From contig NZ_DASWSJ010000378.1 of assembly GCF_036402745.1 (NCBI RefSeq), positions 25,263 through 89,262 of the forward strand: a DNA stretch of 64,000 nucleotides, in the 5' to 3' direction. The stretch's first letter is position 1, and every line of letters begins with the position of its first letter. The stretch comes from Actinophytocola sp036402745 (GTDB taxonomy: Bacteria > Actinomycetota > Actinomycetes > Mycobacteriales > Pseudonocardiaceae). The notes beneath the pieces are model-generated. The model saw only the letters and a list, made by a program, of their open reading frames with translations. It was not told where the DNA came from and searched no databases. This document shows, in pieces, positions 25,678 to 32,914 of this stretch. The translations under genes were made by a program, and so were the position numbers.

Positions 25678-25773
25678 CACCGGGGTCGAGGCCCGACCGC
25701 GCTTTCGGCGGGTCTCGAGTTCCCTTGAGTACAAACGATTTCGAGGACATCGCCATCTGTTGAAGGAGCCTCC
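25678..25773 (+). promoter_or_regulatory. Possible promoter before the cupin gene
   Basis: A CTCGAG at 25714-25719 and a CTTGAG at 25724-25729 (10 apart, not the 11 seen elsewhere) are followed by a -10-like TACAAA at 25730-25735. GAAGGAG lies before the ATG. Weak, but the only promoter-like DNA at the head of the five-gene tailoring set. Confidence 0.3.
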
Positions 25774-26259
25774 ATGTCGGACCCTAAACCGTTCCTGTGC
25801 GGACCCTCGCAGGGCAAGGCCATCTGGCACTTCGGCTCGCTCGTCGTCTTCCGGGCGACCGGCGAGGACACCGGCGGGCAGTACTGGCTGGCCGAGATGT
25901 CGTGCAACCGCGGCTACGGCTCGCCGGTGCACGTGCACAGCCTGGAGGACGAGCTCTTCCACATCCTCGAGGGTGAGATGAGCATCGAGGTCGGCGGCCA
26001 GCTGTTCAACGCCACCGCCGGCGACTCGGTCTTCCTGCCGCGCAACATCCCGCACTCCTACAAGGTCGAGTCGGACACCGTGCGCACGCTGGTGCTGGGC
26101 ACCCCGGCCGGCTACGAGAACTGGTTCTTCGAGACCGGCACGCCGGCCGAGAGGCTCGAGGTCCCCGCGTTCGACCCGGCCACCTTCCCCGACTTCGGCG
26201 CGGTGATCGCCTCCACGCAGAAGTACGGCGGCCAGGTGCTCGGCCCGCCGCGCGACTGA
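25774..26259 (+). CDS. Cupin-domain protein (quercetinase-like)
   Basis: A 161-residue single-domain cupin. Motif 1 is SPVHVHSLEDELFHILEGEM, giving the two His and the Glu metal ligands. Motif 2 is SVFLPRNIPHSYKV, with the third His. All four expected metal ligands are present, so it should be an active metal-dependent enzyme (dioxygenase, isomerase or cyclase). It opens a five-gene set of cupin, amidohydrolase, SDR, SchA/CurD and LLM enzymes, of the kind that tailors aromatic polyketides. Confidence 0.88.
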   Translation: MSDPKPFLCGPSQGKAIWHFGSLVVFRATGEDTGGQYWLAEMSCNRGYGSPVHVHSLEDELFHILEGEMSIEVGGQLFNATAGDSVFLPRNIPHSYKVESDTVRTLVLGTPAGYENWFFETGTPAERLEVPAFDPATFPDFGAVIASTQKYGGQVLGPPRD

Positions 26260-26299
26260 CCCTCGCCCGAGCCACCGCAACCGCGCAGAAGGGCCGAGC

Positions 26300-27235
26300 A
26301 TGACCATCGACGTGCACGGGCATGTCACCCCGCCGGAGCTGCTCAAGCGTTTCCCCATGCCGCCGAGCCTCGGCGACATCGACGGCATGGTGGAACGCAA
26401 GGCCGCACTCGGCATCACCACCACCGTGGTCGGGAGCCCGGTCGGCGCGGGCACGATGCTGCCGGTGCCGGGCATCGACAACTACGCCCAGTCGGCCGAC
26501 TCGCTCGCGAGCTTCCACGAGTGGGTCGCCGAGACCGTGCGCGAGCGGCCCGGGGTGCTCATCGGCTACGTCTACGTCAACCCGCTCGAGGGTGGGGCGA
26601 GCGTGGCCCGGGCCGCGGAGCTGTTGGGCCAGGAGGAGTTCGCGGGCCTCATCGTGAACACCAGCGTGCGCGGCGAGTTCCTCGACGACGCGCGCAGCGA
26701 CGAGTTCTTCGCGATGGCGGCGGAGGCCGGCGCGCCGGTGCTGCTGCACCCGCCGGCCGTGCCGGTCGCCGCGTCGAGCATGAAGAAGGTCGGCGCGATC
26801 GAGCACGTCGTGCGCCCCTGCGACATCACGATGGGCGTCGCCGCGATCCTGCTGGCCGGGCGGCTGCAGGCCTTCCCTGGCCTCAAGCTCGTCGCGCCGA
26901 ACGCCGGGGGCGCGCTGGCGCTGCTGCGCGAGAAGCTCGACATGGCCCAGCGGCGCGACCAGGTCGAGGGCCCGCCGCTGTCGGCGCAGCTGCGCCAGAT
27001 CTACGTGGACACCGCCACGCCGTCGCTGCCCGCGCTGCGGGCCGCCGTCGAGGTGTTCGGGCCGGACCGGATGCTGTTCGGCACCGACTCGCCTCCGCTG
27101 GCCACGCCGCTGGACGCCGCGCTGGCCGCCGTCGACGCGCTGGGTCTGTCCGATGAGGACCGGGCGAAGGTGCTGGGCGGCAACGCCGCCGAGCTGTTCG
27201 GGCTGGGTTCCGTGGAGTTGAGGAGGGCGTCATGA
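26300..27235 (+). CDS. Amidohydrolase (ACMSD-like, PF04909)
   Basis: A 311-residue TIM-barrel amidohydrolase. The N-terminal metal motif DVHGHVTP gives the His-X-His pair, VLLHPPAVP the third His, and FGTDSP the terminal Asp. The strand that normally ends in a metal-binding His (HGGG form) reads VAPNAGG, with Asn instead. Members decarboxylate or hydrolyse aromatic and dicarboxylic substrates. The SDR gene starts inside its stop codon (ATGA). Confidence 0.85.
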   Translation: MTIDVHGHVTPPELLKRFPMPPSLGDIDGMVERKAALGITTTVVGSPVGAGTMLPVPGIDNYAQSADSLASFHEWVAETVRERPGVLIGYVYVNPLEGGASVARAAELLGQEEFAGLIVNTSVRGEFLDDARSDEFFAMAAEAGAPVLLHPPAVPVAASSMKKVGAIEHVVRPCDITMGVAAILLAGRLQAFPGLKLVAPNAGGALALLREKLDMAQRRDQVEGPPLSAQLRQIYVDTATPSLPALRAAVEVFGPDRMLFGTDSPPLATPLDAALAAVDALGLSDEDRAKVLGGNAAELFGLGSVELRRAS

Positions 27236-28017
27236 CGGAGTCGGTGGTTCGACCCTCCGCGGAGGACTCACGACCGCAACGGGTGCTGGTCGTCGGCGGG
27301 TACGGCGGGCTGGGCGCGGTGATCTGCGAGCAGTTCGCGGCCGACGGCGCGGCGGTCGCGATCGCCGGCCGGTCGCTGGACAAGGCGACCGAGCTGGCGG
27401 AGAAGCTCACCGCGAACGGCGCCACCGCGCTGCCGCTCACCCTCGACGTCACCGACCCGGCGTCGATCGACGCGGCGGTCGCCGAGGTGGACGCGGCGTG
27501 GGGCGGGATCGACGTGCTGGTCAACTCGGCCAGCAAGCTGATCACCGTGCCGGCCGAGCACTTCGACGCGACCCAGTGGGCCGACGTGGTCAACGCCAAC
27601 CTCGTGGGCGCGTTCCTGCTCTCCCAGTCGGTCGGCCGGCACATGCTGGCCCGCGGCGGCGGGCGGATCATCCACCTCTCGTCGGTGCGCGGGGACGCCG
27701 GCGGCCGCATGGGGTTCTCGGCATACGGCGCGAGCAAGGCCGGCGTCAACCTGCTGGTCAAGCAGCTCGCCACGGAGTGGGGCGGGCGCGGGGTCACCGT
27801 CAACGCGGTGGCGCCGGGCTTCATGCGCACGGACTTCGTCGAGGCGGCGCAGCAGAACCAGCAGTTCGTCGCGCGGCTGCAGCAGCGCATCCCGATCGGC
27901 CGGTTCGCGGAGCCGGAGGAGGTCGCGAGCGCGGTGCTCTACCTGGCGACGCCGCTCGCCCGGTTCGTCAACGGCCAGGTCATCTACGTCGACGGCGGCG
28001 TGACCGCCAGCCACTAG
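27232..28017 (+). CDS. Short-chain dehydrogenase/reductase (classical SDR)
   Basis: A 261-residue SDR. Cofactor motif VGGYGGLGAVI, NSASK where NNAG is usual, catalytic LSSVRGD and AYGASKAG, and the end NGQVIYVDGGV. Starts with a four-base overlap on the amidohydrolase. Likely a ketoreductase or dehydrogenase acting on the product of the neighbouring enzymes. Confidence 0.93.
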   Translation: MTESVVRPSAEDSRPQRVLVVGGYGGLGAVICEQFAADGAAVAIAGRSLDKATELAEKLTANGATALPLTLDVTDPASIDAAVAEVDAAWGGIDVLVNSASKLITVPAEHFDATQWADVVNANLVGAFLLSQSVGRHMLARGGGRIIHLSSVRGDAGGRMGFSAYGASKAGVNLLVKQLATEWGGRGVTVNAVAPGFMRTDFVEAAQQNQQFVARLQQRIPIGRFAEPEEVASAVLYLATPLARFVNGQVIYVDGGVTASH

Positions 28018-28042
28018 TTGTTCCCTGTAAACGGAGGTAAGG

Positions 28043-28423
28043 ATGTCCACCTGGCACGCGCTGCAGTACCCGATCAAGGCGGGTAGCGAGGAGGCGGTCA
28101 AGGAGCTGTTCCGCAACAGCGGCCGGCCCCAGTTCGAGATCACCGGCCCGGACGGCGAGGTCGTCGGGCAGCTGCTGGCCACCATGACGTTCGTCGGCAC
28201 CGAGCTCGCGATCCGGGTGATCGAGGTCGAGGGGCCGCTGCCGATCGTGGCCGCGCACATGAGCCGCCAGCCCGAGGTCAAGGAGTTCGAGCGGCAGCTC
28301 GAGGAGCACCTGGCCGAGCCGCGCGACATGGTCACGCCGCAGGGTGCGCGGGCGTTCTTCCAGAAGGCGGGCATGGAGAACGTGCTCAACCGGCGCGCGC
28401 CGGGTCACGAAGCGGCCGCCTGA
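28043..28423 (+). CDS. SchA/CurD-like protein
   Basis: A 126-residue protein of the SchA/CurD type (PF04486), with WHALQYPIKAGSEEAVKELF at the start and an AEPRDMVTPQGARAFF stretch near the end. These proteins are found with type II PKS clusters (spore pigment whiE/sch/cur) and are thought to belong to the dimeric alpha-beta barrel fold; their activity is not well defined. GGAGGT before ATG 28043. The LLM gene starts on the last base of its stop. Confidence 0.75.
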   Translation: MSTWHALQYPIKAGSEEAVKELFRNSGRPQFEITGPDGEVVGQLLATMTFVGTELAIRVIEVEGPLPIVAAHMSRQPEVKEFERQLEEHLAEPRDMVTPQGARAFFQKAGMENVLNRRAPGHEAAA

Positions 28424-29283
28424 TGGACATCGGGGTCGGTCTGCCGAGCGTGATCCGCGCGGTGGCGGGCGAGACGGTGCTGGAGTGGGCGCGCGAGGCC
28501 GACCGCGCGGGCTTCTCGAGCCTGGCGACGCTCGACCGCCTGGTCTACGACAACTACGACAGCCTCACCACGCTCGCCGCCGCGGCCGCGGTGACCGAGC
28601 GGGCCCGGCTGCTGACGTCGATCCTGATCTCGCCGCTGTACTCGAACACCGCGCTGTTCGCCAAGCAGGCGGCCACGATCGACCGGCTCTCCGGCGGCCG
28701 GCTGGTGCTCGGCGTCGCCGCCGGGTCCCGGCCCGACGACTTCCGCGCCAGCAAGGTGGAGATGCCGGGGCGGGGCAAGCGGATCGAGGCCCAGATCACC
28801 GAGGCCCGCGCGATCTGGGCGGGCGAGCGGCGCGGGTTCGCCGGCGGGATCGGGCCGGCGCTGCCCGCGGCGCCGCCGATCCTGATGGGAGGCCACTCGC
28901 CGGCCGCGATCAACCGGGCGGCCCGGCTGGCCGACGGGTGGATCTCCGGCGGTGGCGGTGTCGAGATGTTCAAGCACGGCGTCGCGGCCTTCCGCGCGGC
29001 CTGGCAGGCCGCCGGCCGCACCGGGGAGCCGAAGATCGTGTCGCTCACGTACTACGCGCTGGGCTCGCGGGCCGAGGAGCTGGCCGACCAGTACCTCAGC
29101 GACTACTACGGCTTCGCGCCGCCGTATGCACAGCTGGTGCTGCGCAACGCGGCGGTCGGCGAGGCGAAGCTGCGCGCCACCGTCGACGCGCTCACCGAGA
29201 TCGGCTGCTCCGAGGTGATCCTCGCACCCTGCGGGGCGGACCTGGAGCAGCTGAAGGAGCTGCGCACGCTCGTCGGCAAGTAG
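28423..29283 (+). CDS. LLM-class F420-dependent oxidoreductase
   Basis: A 286-residue luciferase-like TIM barrel. DIGVGLPSVIR at the start, TLDRLVYDNYD, SGGRLVLGVAAGSRPDDF, and LMGGHSPAAINRAARLADGWI, the classic LLM stretch. The length and the missing FMN-specific insert suggest F420, but flavin cannot be excluded. Last gene of the cupin-led set; a 13-bp hairpin follows. Confidence 0.88.
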   Translation: MDIGVGLPSVIRAVAGETVLEWAREADRAGFSSLATLDRLVYDNYDSLTTLAAAAAVTERARLLTSILISPLYSNTALFAKQAATIDRLSGGRLVLGVAAGSRPDDFRASKVEMPGRGKRIEAQITEARAIWAGERRGFAGGIGPALPAAPPILMGGHSPAAINRAARLADGWISGGGGVEMFKHGVAAFRAAWQAAGRTGEPKIVSLTYYALGSRAEELADQYLSDYYGFAPPYAQLVLRNAAVGEAKLRATVDALTEIGCSEVILAPCGADLEQLKELRTLVGK

Positions 29284-29289
29284 CTCCGG

Positions 29290-29328
29290 CGCGGAGGTCA
29301 CCGTCCCATATGGAGGGTGACCTCCGCG
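29290..29328. terminator. Bidirectional hairpin, 13-bp perfect stem
   Basis: Arms 29290-29302 and 29316-29328, 13-base loop, between convergent stops at 29283 and 29333. Confidence 0.82.
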
Positions 29329-29332
29329 TTCG

Positions 29333-30391
29333 TCACCGGGGCCGGCCGGGGTCGTAGAGGAGCACACCCGCCTCGGCCTCGCGCCGGAGAACCGCCGCCG
29401 GACGCATCGGCCCGTCCGCCGGCATGCCCTTGAGGTCCGCCCGCCGGTTCAGCTCCGCCAGGTAGTCCTCGTCCAGGACGGTCCGCGCCGACAGGTGCTC
29501 GCGCAGCAGGACGTCGCGGCGCCCGAGGTAGAGGTAGGCGTCGACGCCCGGATAGCCGCGTTCGCCGGGCGCGGGCTGGTAGGAGTCCAGCGGGAAGGAC
29601 GTGGCGTCGAGGTCACCGAGCCAGGTCCCCTTGATCGGGAGCAGCGACGGGACCGGCCACGAGGCCAGCCGCGCTTCGAGCGCCTCGTTGTCCTTCTCGA
29701 ACCGCCGGTGGTAGGCCACGACGTAGGTCGCGCCCGGATAGTCCTTCTCGTAGAGCGCGACGGCGTTGTCGCCGTCGCCGTGCATGAGGTGCCGCAGCCC
29801 GAAGAGCAGGAGCGCCTTGCGGTTCTTCGCGAGCACCTCGGTGCGCACCACCGACGCGATGTGGGGATCCCGCGCCCTGAACGGCTCGAGGTCCCGCGGG
29901 TCGCGCACCGTGGCCCAGTCGACGGGCGGGTCGGCGGCCAGCACGCGCAGCTTCTTCGCCGGTGGCAGCGTCTCGTTGACCCGGCGCACCAGGGCGAGGA
30001 GCGTCTCGTAGAACGAGGAGTACCCGCAGCTCGGCTGCGTGGTGTCGCGCCAGACGTGGCGCACCTCGGCGAGCGGCACGTCCTCGCCCGCGATGTACCG
30101 GTCCAGGACCGGCTGGTAGAGCGCGTTGCCGCACTCCACGACGATGTCGTCGACCTTGTCCGGGAAGCCCCGGTCGGCGACGAGGTCGAAGGCGAAGCTG
30201 CCGACGACCGGGCTCATGAGCCCGACGACCCGGTACTCGTCGAAGGCGGCCAGGACCGCTTGCCGGCCGTCCTTCGGCGCCGGAGCGTGCCGCCCGGGTG
30301 GCCGGGACTCCGCGATGGCCAGCACCGAGCCGGCGAGCACCCCCGCCACGGCGGCCAGCACCACGGCGGGGCGAATGATTCTGCGCATCAT
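29333..30391 (-). CDS. Exported protein of unknown function
   Basis: A 352-residue protein with an N-terminal signal or anchor (RRIIRPAVVLAAVAGVLAGSVLA). The mature part has VGLMSPVVGSFAFDLV, VECGNALYQPVLDRYI, FYETLLALVRRVNETLP and LRVLAADPPVDW, conserved-looking blocks that recall the ChaN/Tiki or erythromycin-esterase folds, but I cannot assign it. Two adjacent ATGs (30389-30391 and 30386-30388); the ribosome site is poor. It marks the change from pathway genes to ordinary genes. Confidence 0.65.
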   Translation of the reverse strand: MMRRIIRPAVVLAAVAGVLAGSVLAIAESRPPGRHAPAPKDGRQAVLAAFDEYRVVGLMSPVVGSFAFDLVADRGFPDKVDDIVVECGNALYQPVLDRYIAGEDVPLAEVRHVWRDTTQPSCGYSSFYETLLALVRRVNETLPPAKKLRVLAADPPVDWATVRDPRDLEPFRARDPHIASVVRTEVLAKNRKALLLFGLRHLMHGDGDNAVALYEKDYPGATYVVAYHRRFEKDNEALEARLASWPVPSLLPIKGTWLGDLDATSFPLDSYQPAPGERGYPGVDAYLYLGRRDVLLREHLSARTVLDEDYLAELNRRADLKGMPADGPMRPAAVLRREAEAGVLLYDPGRPR

Positions 30392-30481
30392 GGCCCAGAA
30401 CCTAGGAAAGACGGCCGGCCGGGTCGTCCCGCCGCGGAGCTGTCCGCACGTGGCTGGTCCGGGGGAGGCCGCGGCCCCGCG

Positions 30482-31426
30482 TCACTCCGGCAGGGGACCT
30501 GGTGTCCCGCAGCACTTCTTGTACTTCGTACCGGAGCCGCACCAGCACGGCTCGTTGCGCCCCGGCGGCCACTCGATCAGGCCGCCCTCGTCGACGATCT
30601 CGTCCAGGCACGCGCGGCGGGTGACGTCCGACAGCGGGTCGCCGCCGGTGCGGGCCGCGAACTCGGTGAGCTTCGCGGTGGTCAGCGGCACCATGGTGAT
30701 CCGGGCGACGCCGGCCTCGGACATCTCCCGGTTGTCGACCTCGCGGTCGAGCAGGACCGCCGCCACGTCCGCGCTCTCGACGAGCTCCGGCCAGCGCTCG
30801 TGGGCAGGCTCGACCTCCGCGCGGGGCCAGAACAGCACCCGCACCTCCGCCGGTGGCGCGCCCTCGGCGAGGCGCGCGTCGAGCTCGCCGAAGCGGTCGA
30901 AGTCGGAGTCGAGCGCGAGCACCGACTCGTCCAGCTCGTCGAGCGGCAGGTCGAGCTCCTGGCGGGCCCGCAGCCGGCCGGCGAGGATGTCGTAGGCCGG
31001 GGCGAAGGTCTCCGACCCGTTCGCCATGCCGGCGATGTCCTCCTCGGTGAGCCGGCCGGCCGCCTCGGTGAACCAGACCAGCGCCTGCTCGAAGTCCGCC
31101 CGCTCGGCCATGAGCTCGCCGGCGAGGTAGTACGGCCCCGGACCCGGGGTCGCGTCGGCCAGCATCGCGTCGAACTGGGCGGTGGCCTCGGCGTCGCGGT
31201 CGAGGTCGAGGAGCACCTCGGCCAGCGTCACCCTGGCGTACCCGCCGTCGTCACCGCCCAGCGCGACGGCCTGGTCGAGCAGCTCGACGGCGCGGTCGTG
31301 GTCGCCCGCCCGGTGCCAGGCGTGCGCGGCCTCGACGAGGATCTCGCCACGCTCCTCGGGGTGGTCGTCGAGCTCGGCCTCCAGCTCGCGGGCCACGCGT
31401 ACGTGCTCGGCGGATCCGTCTCCCAT
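30482..31426 (-). CDS. TPR-like protein with C-terminal SEC-C zinc motif
   Basis: A 314-residue protein. The first 130 residues look like TPR helices (AWHRAGDHDRAVELLDQAVA). The end is GRNEPCWCGSGTKYKKCCG, the SEC-C motif that binds zinc in SecA and in many stand-alone proteins. A cytoplasmic adaptor role is likely; nothing links it to the pathway. Confidence 0.85.
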   Translation of the reverse strand: MGDGSAEHVRVARELEAELDDHPEERGEILVEAAHAWHRAGDHDRAVELLDQAVALGGDDGGYARVTLAEVLLDLDRDAEATAQFDAMLADATPGPGPYYLAGELMAERADFEQALVWFTEAAGRLTEEDIAGMANGSETFAPAYDILAGRLRARQELDLPLDELDESVLALDSDFDRFGELDARLAEGAPPAEVRVLFWPRAEVEPAHERWPELVESADVAAVLLDREVDNREMSEAGVARITMVPLTTAKLTEFAARTGGDPLSDVTRRACLDEIVDEGGLIEWPPGRNEPCWCGSGTKYKKCCGTPGPLPE

Positions 31427-31480
31427 GCCCGCAGAGTAGTCAGGCCGGCGTGGCGGACCGAGTTCGACGCCTGGGGCCGG

Positions 31481-31906
31481 TCACGTGCGGGACCGGCCTC
31501 GGGTGAACCGGCGGAGCACGAGGTGGAGCGGGAGCCCGATCGGCGAGAGCACGATCGTGAGCACCAGCAGCGGGCTCATGACCAGCGGGGGTACCCCGCG
31601 CTCGCGGCCGTCGAGGTACATCCACCGGCCGATGAACAGGTCCCACGCGATGATCTGCGCCCAGAGCAGGGTGACCGCGCCGGGCTCGGCGACGAGCGCC
31701 CGCAGCCCGTCGAGGCTCGGCCCGGCCACCACCGTCCACAGTGGCCCGAACAGCGGCACGGCCGCGACGGCCCACACCACGAGCACCGGCGCCACGATCC
31801 ACGGGGAGGCCACGACCCGCCTGGTCCAGCGCCAGGTGGGCAGCAGGATCATCAGCGCCCAGAACGGCGCGGCGAGGAGGAACGCGAGGTCGAACAGGGT
31901 ACTCAT
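31481..31906 (-). CDS. ABA4-like membrane protein (DUF4281)
   Basis: A 141-residue protein with four membrane segments. The start FDLAFLLAAPFWALMILLPTWRWT and the middle LLWAQIIAWDLFIGRWMYLD match the ABA4/DUF4281 family, known from plants (neoxanthin synthesis) and many bacteria with unknown role. Its start lies in an ATGA overlap with the upstream membrane protein, so both are one unit. Confidence 0.78.
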   Translation of the reverse strand: MSTLFDLAFLLAAPFWALMILLPTWRWTRRVVASPWIVAPVLVVWAVAAVPLFGPLWTVVAGPSLDGLRALVAEPGAVTLLWAQIIAWDLFIGRWMYLDGRERGVPPLVMSPLLVLTIVLSPIGLPLHLVLRRFTRGRSRT

Positions 31907-32835
31907 GCGGCCAGCACCGGCTCTCGGCGCTCCGATGTGGACAGTGCGCGCGCGGCGCCGGCCACGGCCGCCACCACCAGCAGGCCGAGCGCGCCGAGCG
32001 TCCACGCGTCGGGACGGAGGAGCGGCTGGCCACGCAGCGCCTGCCAGGTCACCACGGCGACGGTCCCGGCGTAGAGACCGCCCGCGAGCCACACCAGCCG
32101 CACCCGCACGCCCTCCTCGGCCAGCCGCGGGAGCCGGCGGGCGGCCGCGGACAGCGCCAGCGCGAGCAGCGGGAGCGCTTGCATGGCATGGATGCCGACG
32201 AAGTGCGGGATGCGCAGGTCACCGCCGACCGTGCTCCACCCGGTGACCGGCATGCCCGGCCCGCCGTCGGGGACGCCGACGCTGTGTGCCCCGACCCGGT
32301 CGGGCAGGTTGTCGGGCCCCGGCCCCACCATGAGGAACGCGAGCCCGATCCCCACCGACCCGATGACGATGCCGAGCCGCACCGCCCACTCGACGGCGCG
32401 GTCCGGCAGCCGCTCCCGCAGCAGCACCGCGCCCTGCGCCATGTTCAGCACCCACAGCGCGGTGATCGCGACGCCCATGATCGTGAACAGCGTGCTGTCG
32501 AGCGGGCTCGCGATGTTGAAGTGGCTCGCCCGCCCGCGCAGCACCTGGCCCACGATGATCACCATCTCGACCCCGGCGAGCCCCGCGATGGCCGTGCTGG
32601 CCCACCACATCCACGGCCGCTGCGGCCGCAGGGACAGCAGCCACGCCCAGGTGAGCGCGTAGACGCCCAGCGAGACCGAGAACTTCAGCGGCTTGAGCCA
32701 GATCGCCTCGCCGCCCAGCACCCGGTCGTCGACGAGCAGCCCCCCGCCGGCCACGAGTCCCGTGACCACCATCAGGCCCGCGAACACCATGAGCGGCCGG
32801 TGCCACCCCACCGCCTGCCGCACGTGACCCGTCAT
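31903..32835 (-). CDS. Polytopic membrane protein, unknown function
   Basis: A 310-residue protein with about eight membrane helices, among them LMVFAGLMVVTGLVAGGGLL and FVGIHAMQALPLLALALS. Conserved-looking charged stretch GGEAIWLKPLKFSVSLGVYA. No catalytic motif recognised. It heads the unit with the ABA4-like gene, behind an unusual nested palindrome at 32850-32893. Confidence 0.72.
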   Translation of the reverse strand: MTGHVRQAVGWHRPLMVFAGLMVVTGLVAGGGLLVDDRVLGGEAIWLKPLKFSVSLGVYALTWAWLLSLRPQRPWMWWASTAIAGLAGVEMVIIVGQVLRGRASHFNIASPLDSTLFTIMGVAITALWVLNMAQGAVLLRERLPDRAVEWAVRLGIVIGSVGIGLAFLMVGPGPDNLPDRVGAHSVGVPDGGPGMPVTGWSTVGGDLRIPHFVGIHAMQALPLLALALSAAARRLPRLAEEGVRVRLVWLAGGLYAGTVAVVTWQALRGQPLLRPDAWTLGALGLLVVAAVAGAARALSTSERREPVLAA

Positions 32836-32849
32836 GCCCCACCCCCAAC

Positions 32850-32893
32850 ATGGATAGTCCTACTATCTACAAGTAGATAGGTACCCTATCCAT
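32850..32893 (-). promoter_or_regulatory. Nested double palindrome upstream of the membrane-protein unit
   Basis: Outer arms ATGGATAG 32850-32857 and CTATCCAT 32886-32893; inner arms CTATCTAC 32863-32870 and GTAGATAG 32873-32880 around a two-base centre. The outer and inner half-sites share the TAG/CTA core. The stretch is AT-rich compared with the DNA around it. It fits a binding site for a dimeric repressor (TetR, PadR or MarR type), perhaps with two dimers. No regulator gene is adjacent. Confidence 0.6.
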
Positions 32894-32914
32894 GCTGAGG
32901 TGGCTCTCAGCGAG

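Noticed and set aside
25714..25735. SARP box before the cupin gene
   Set aside because: Only two half-similar hexamers and their spacing is 10, not 11; listed only as a weak promoter.
29495..32074. 859-residue plus-strand frame
   Set aside because: Opposite several minus-strand genes that have signal peptides, SEC-C and membrane motifs; low-complexity translation.
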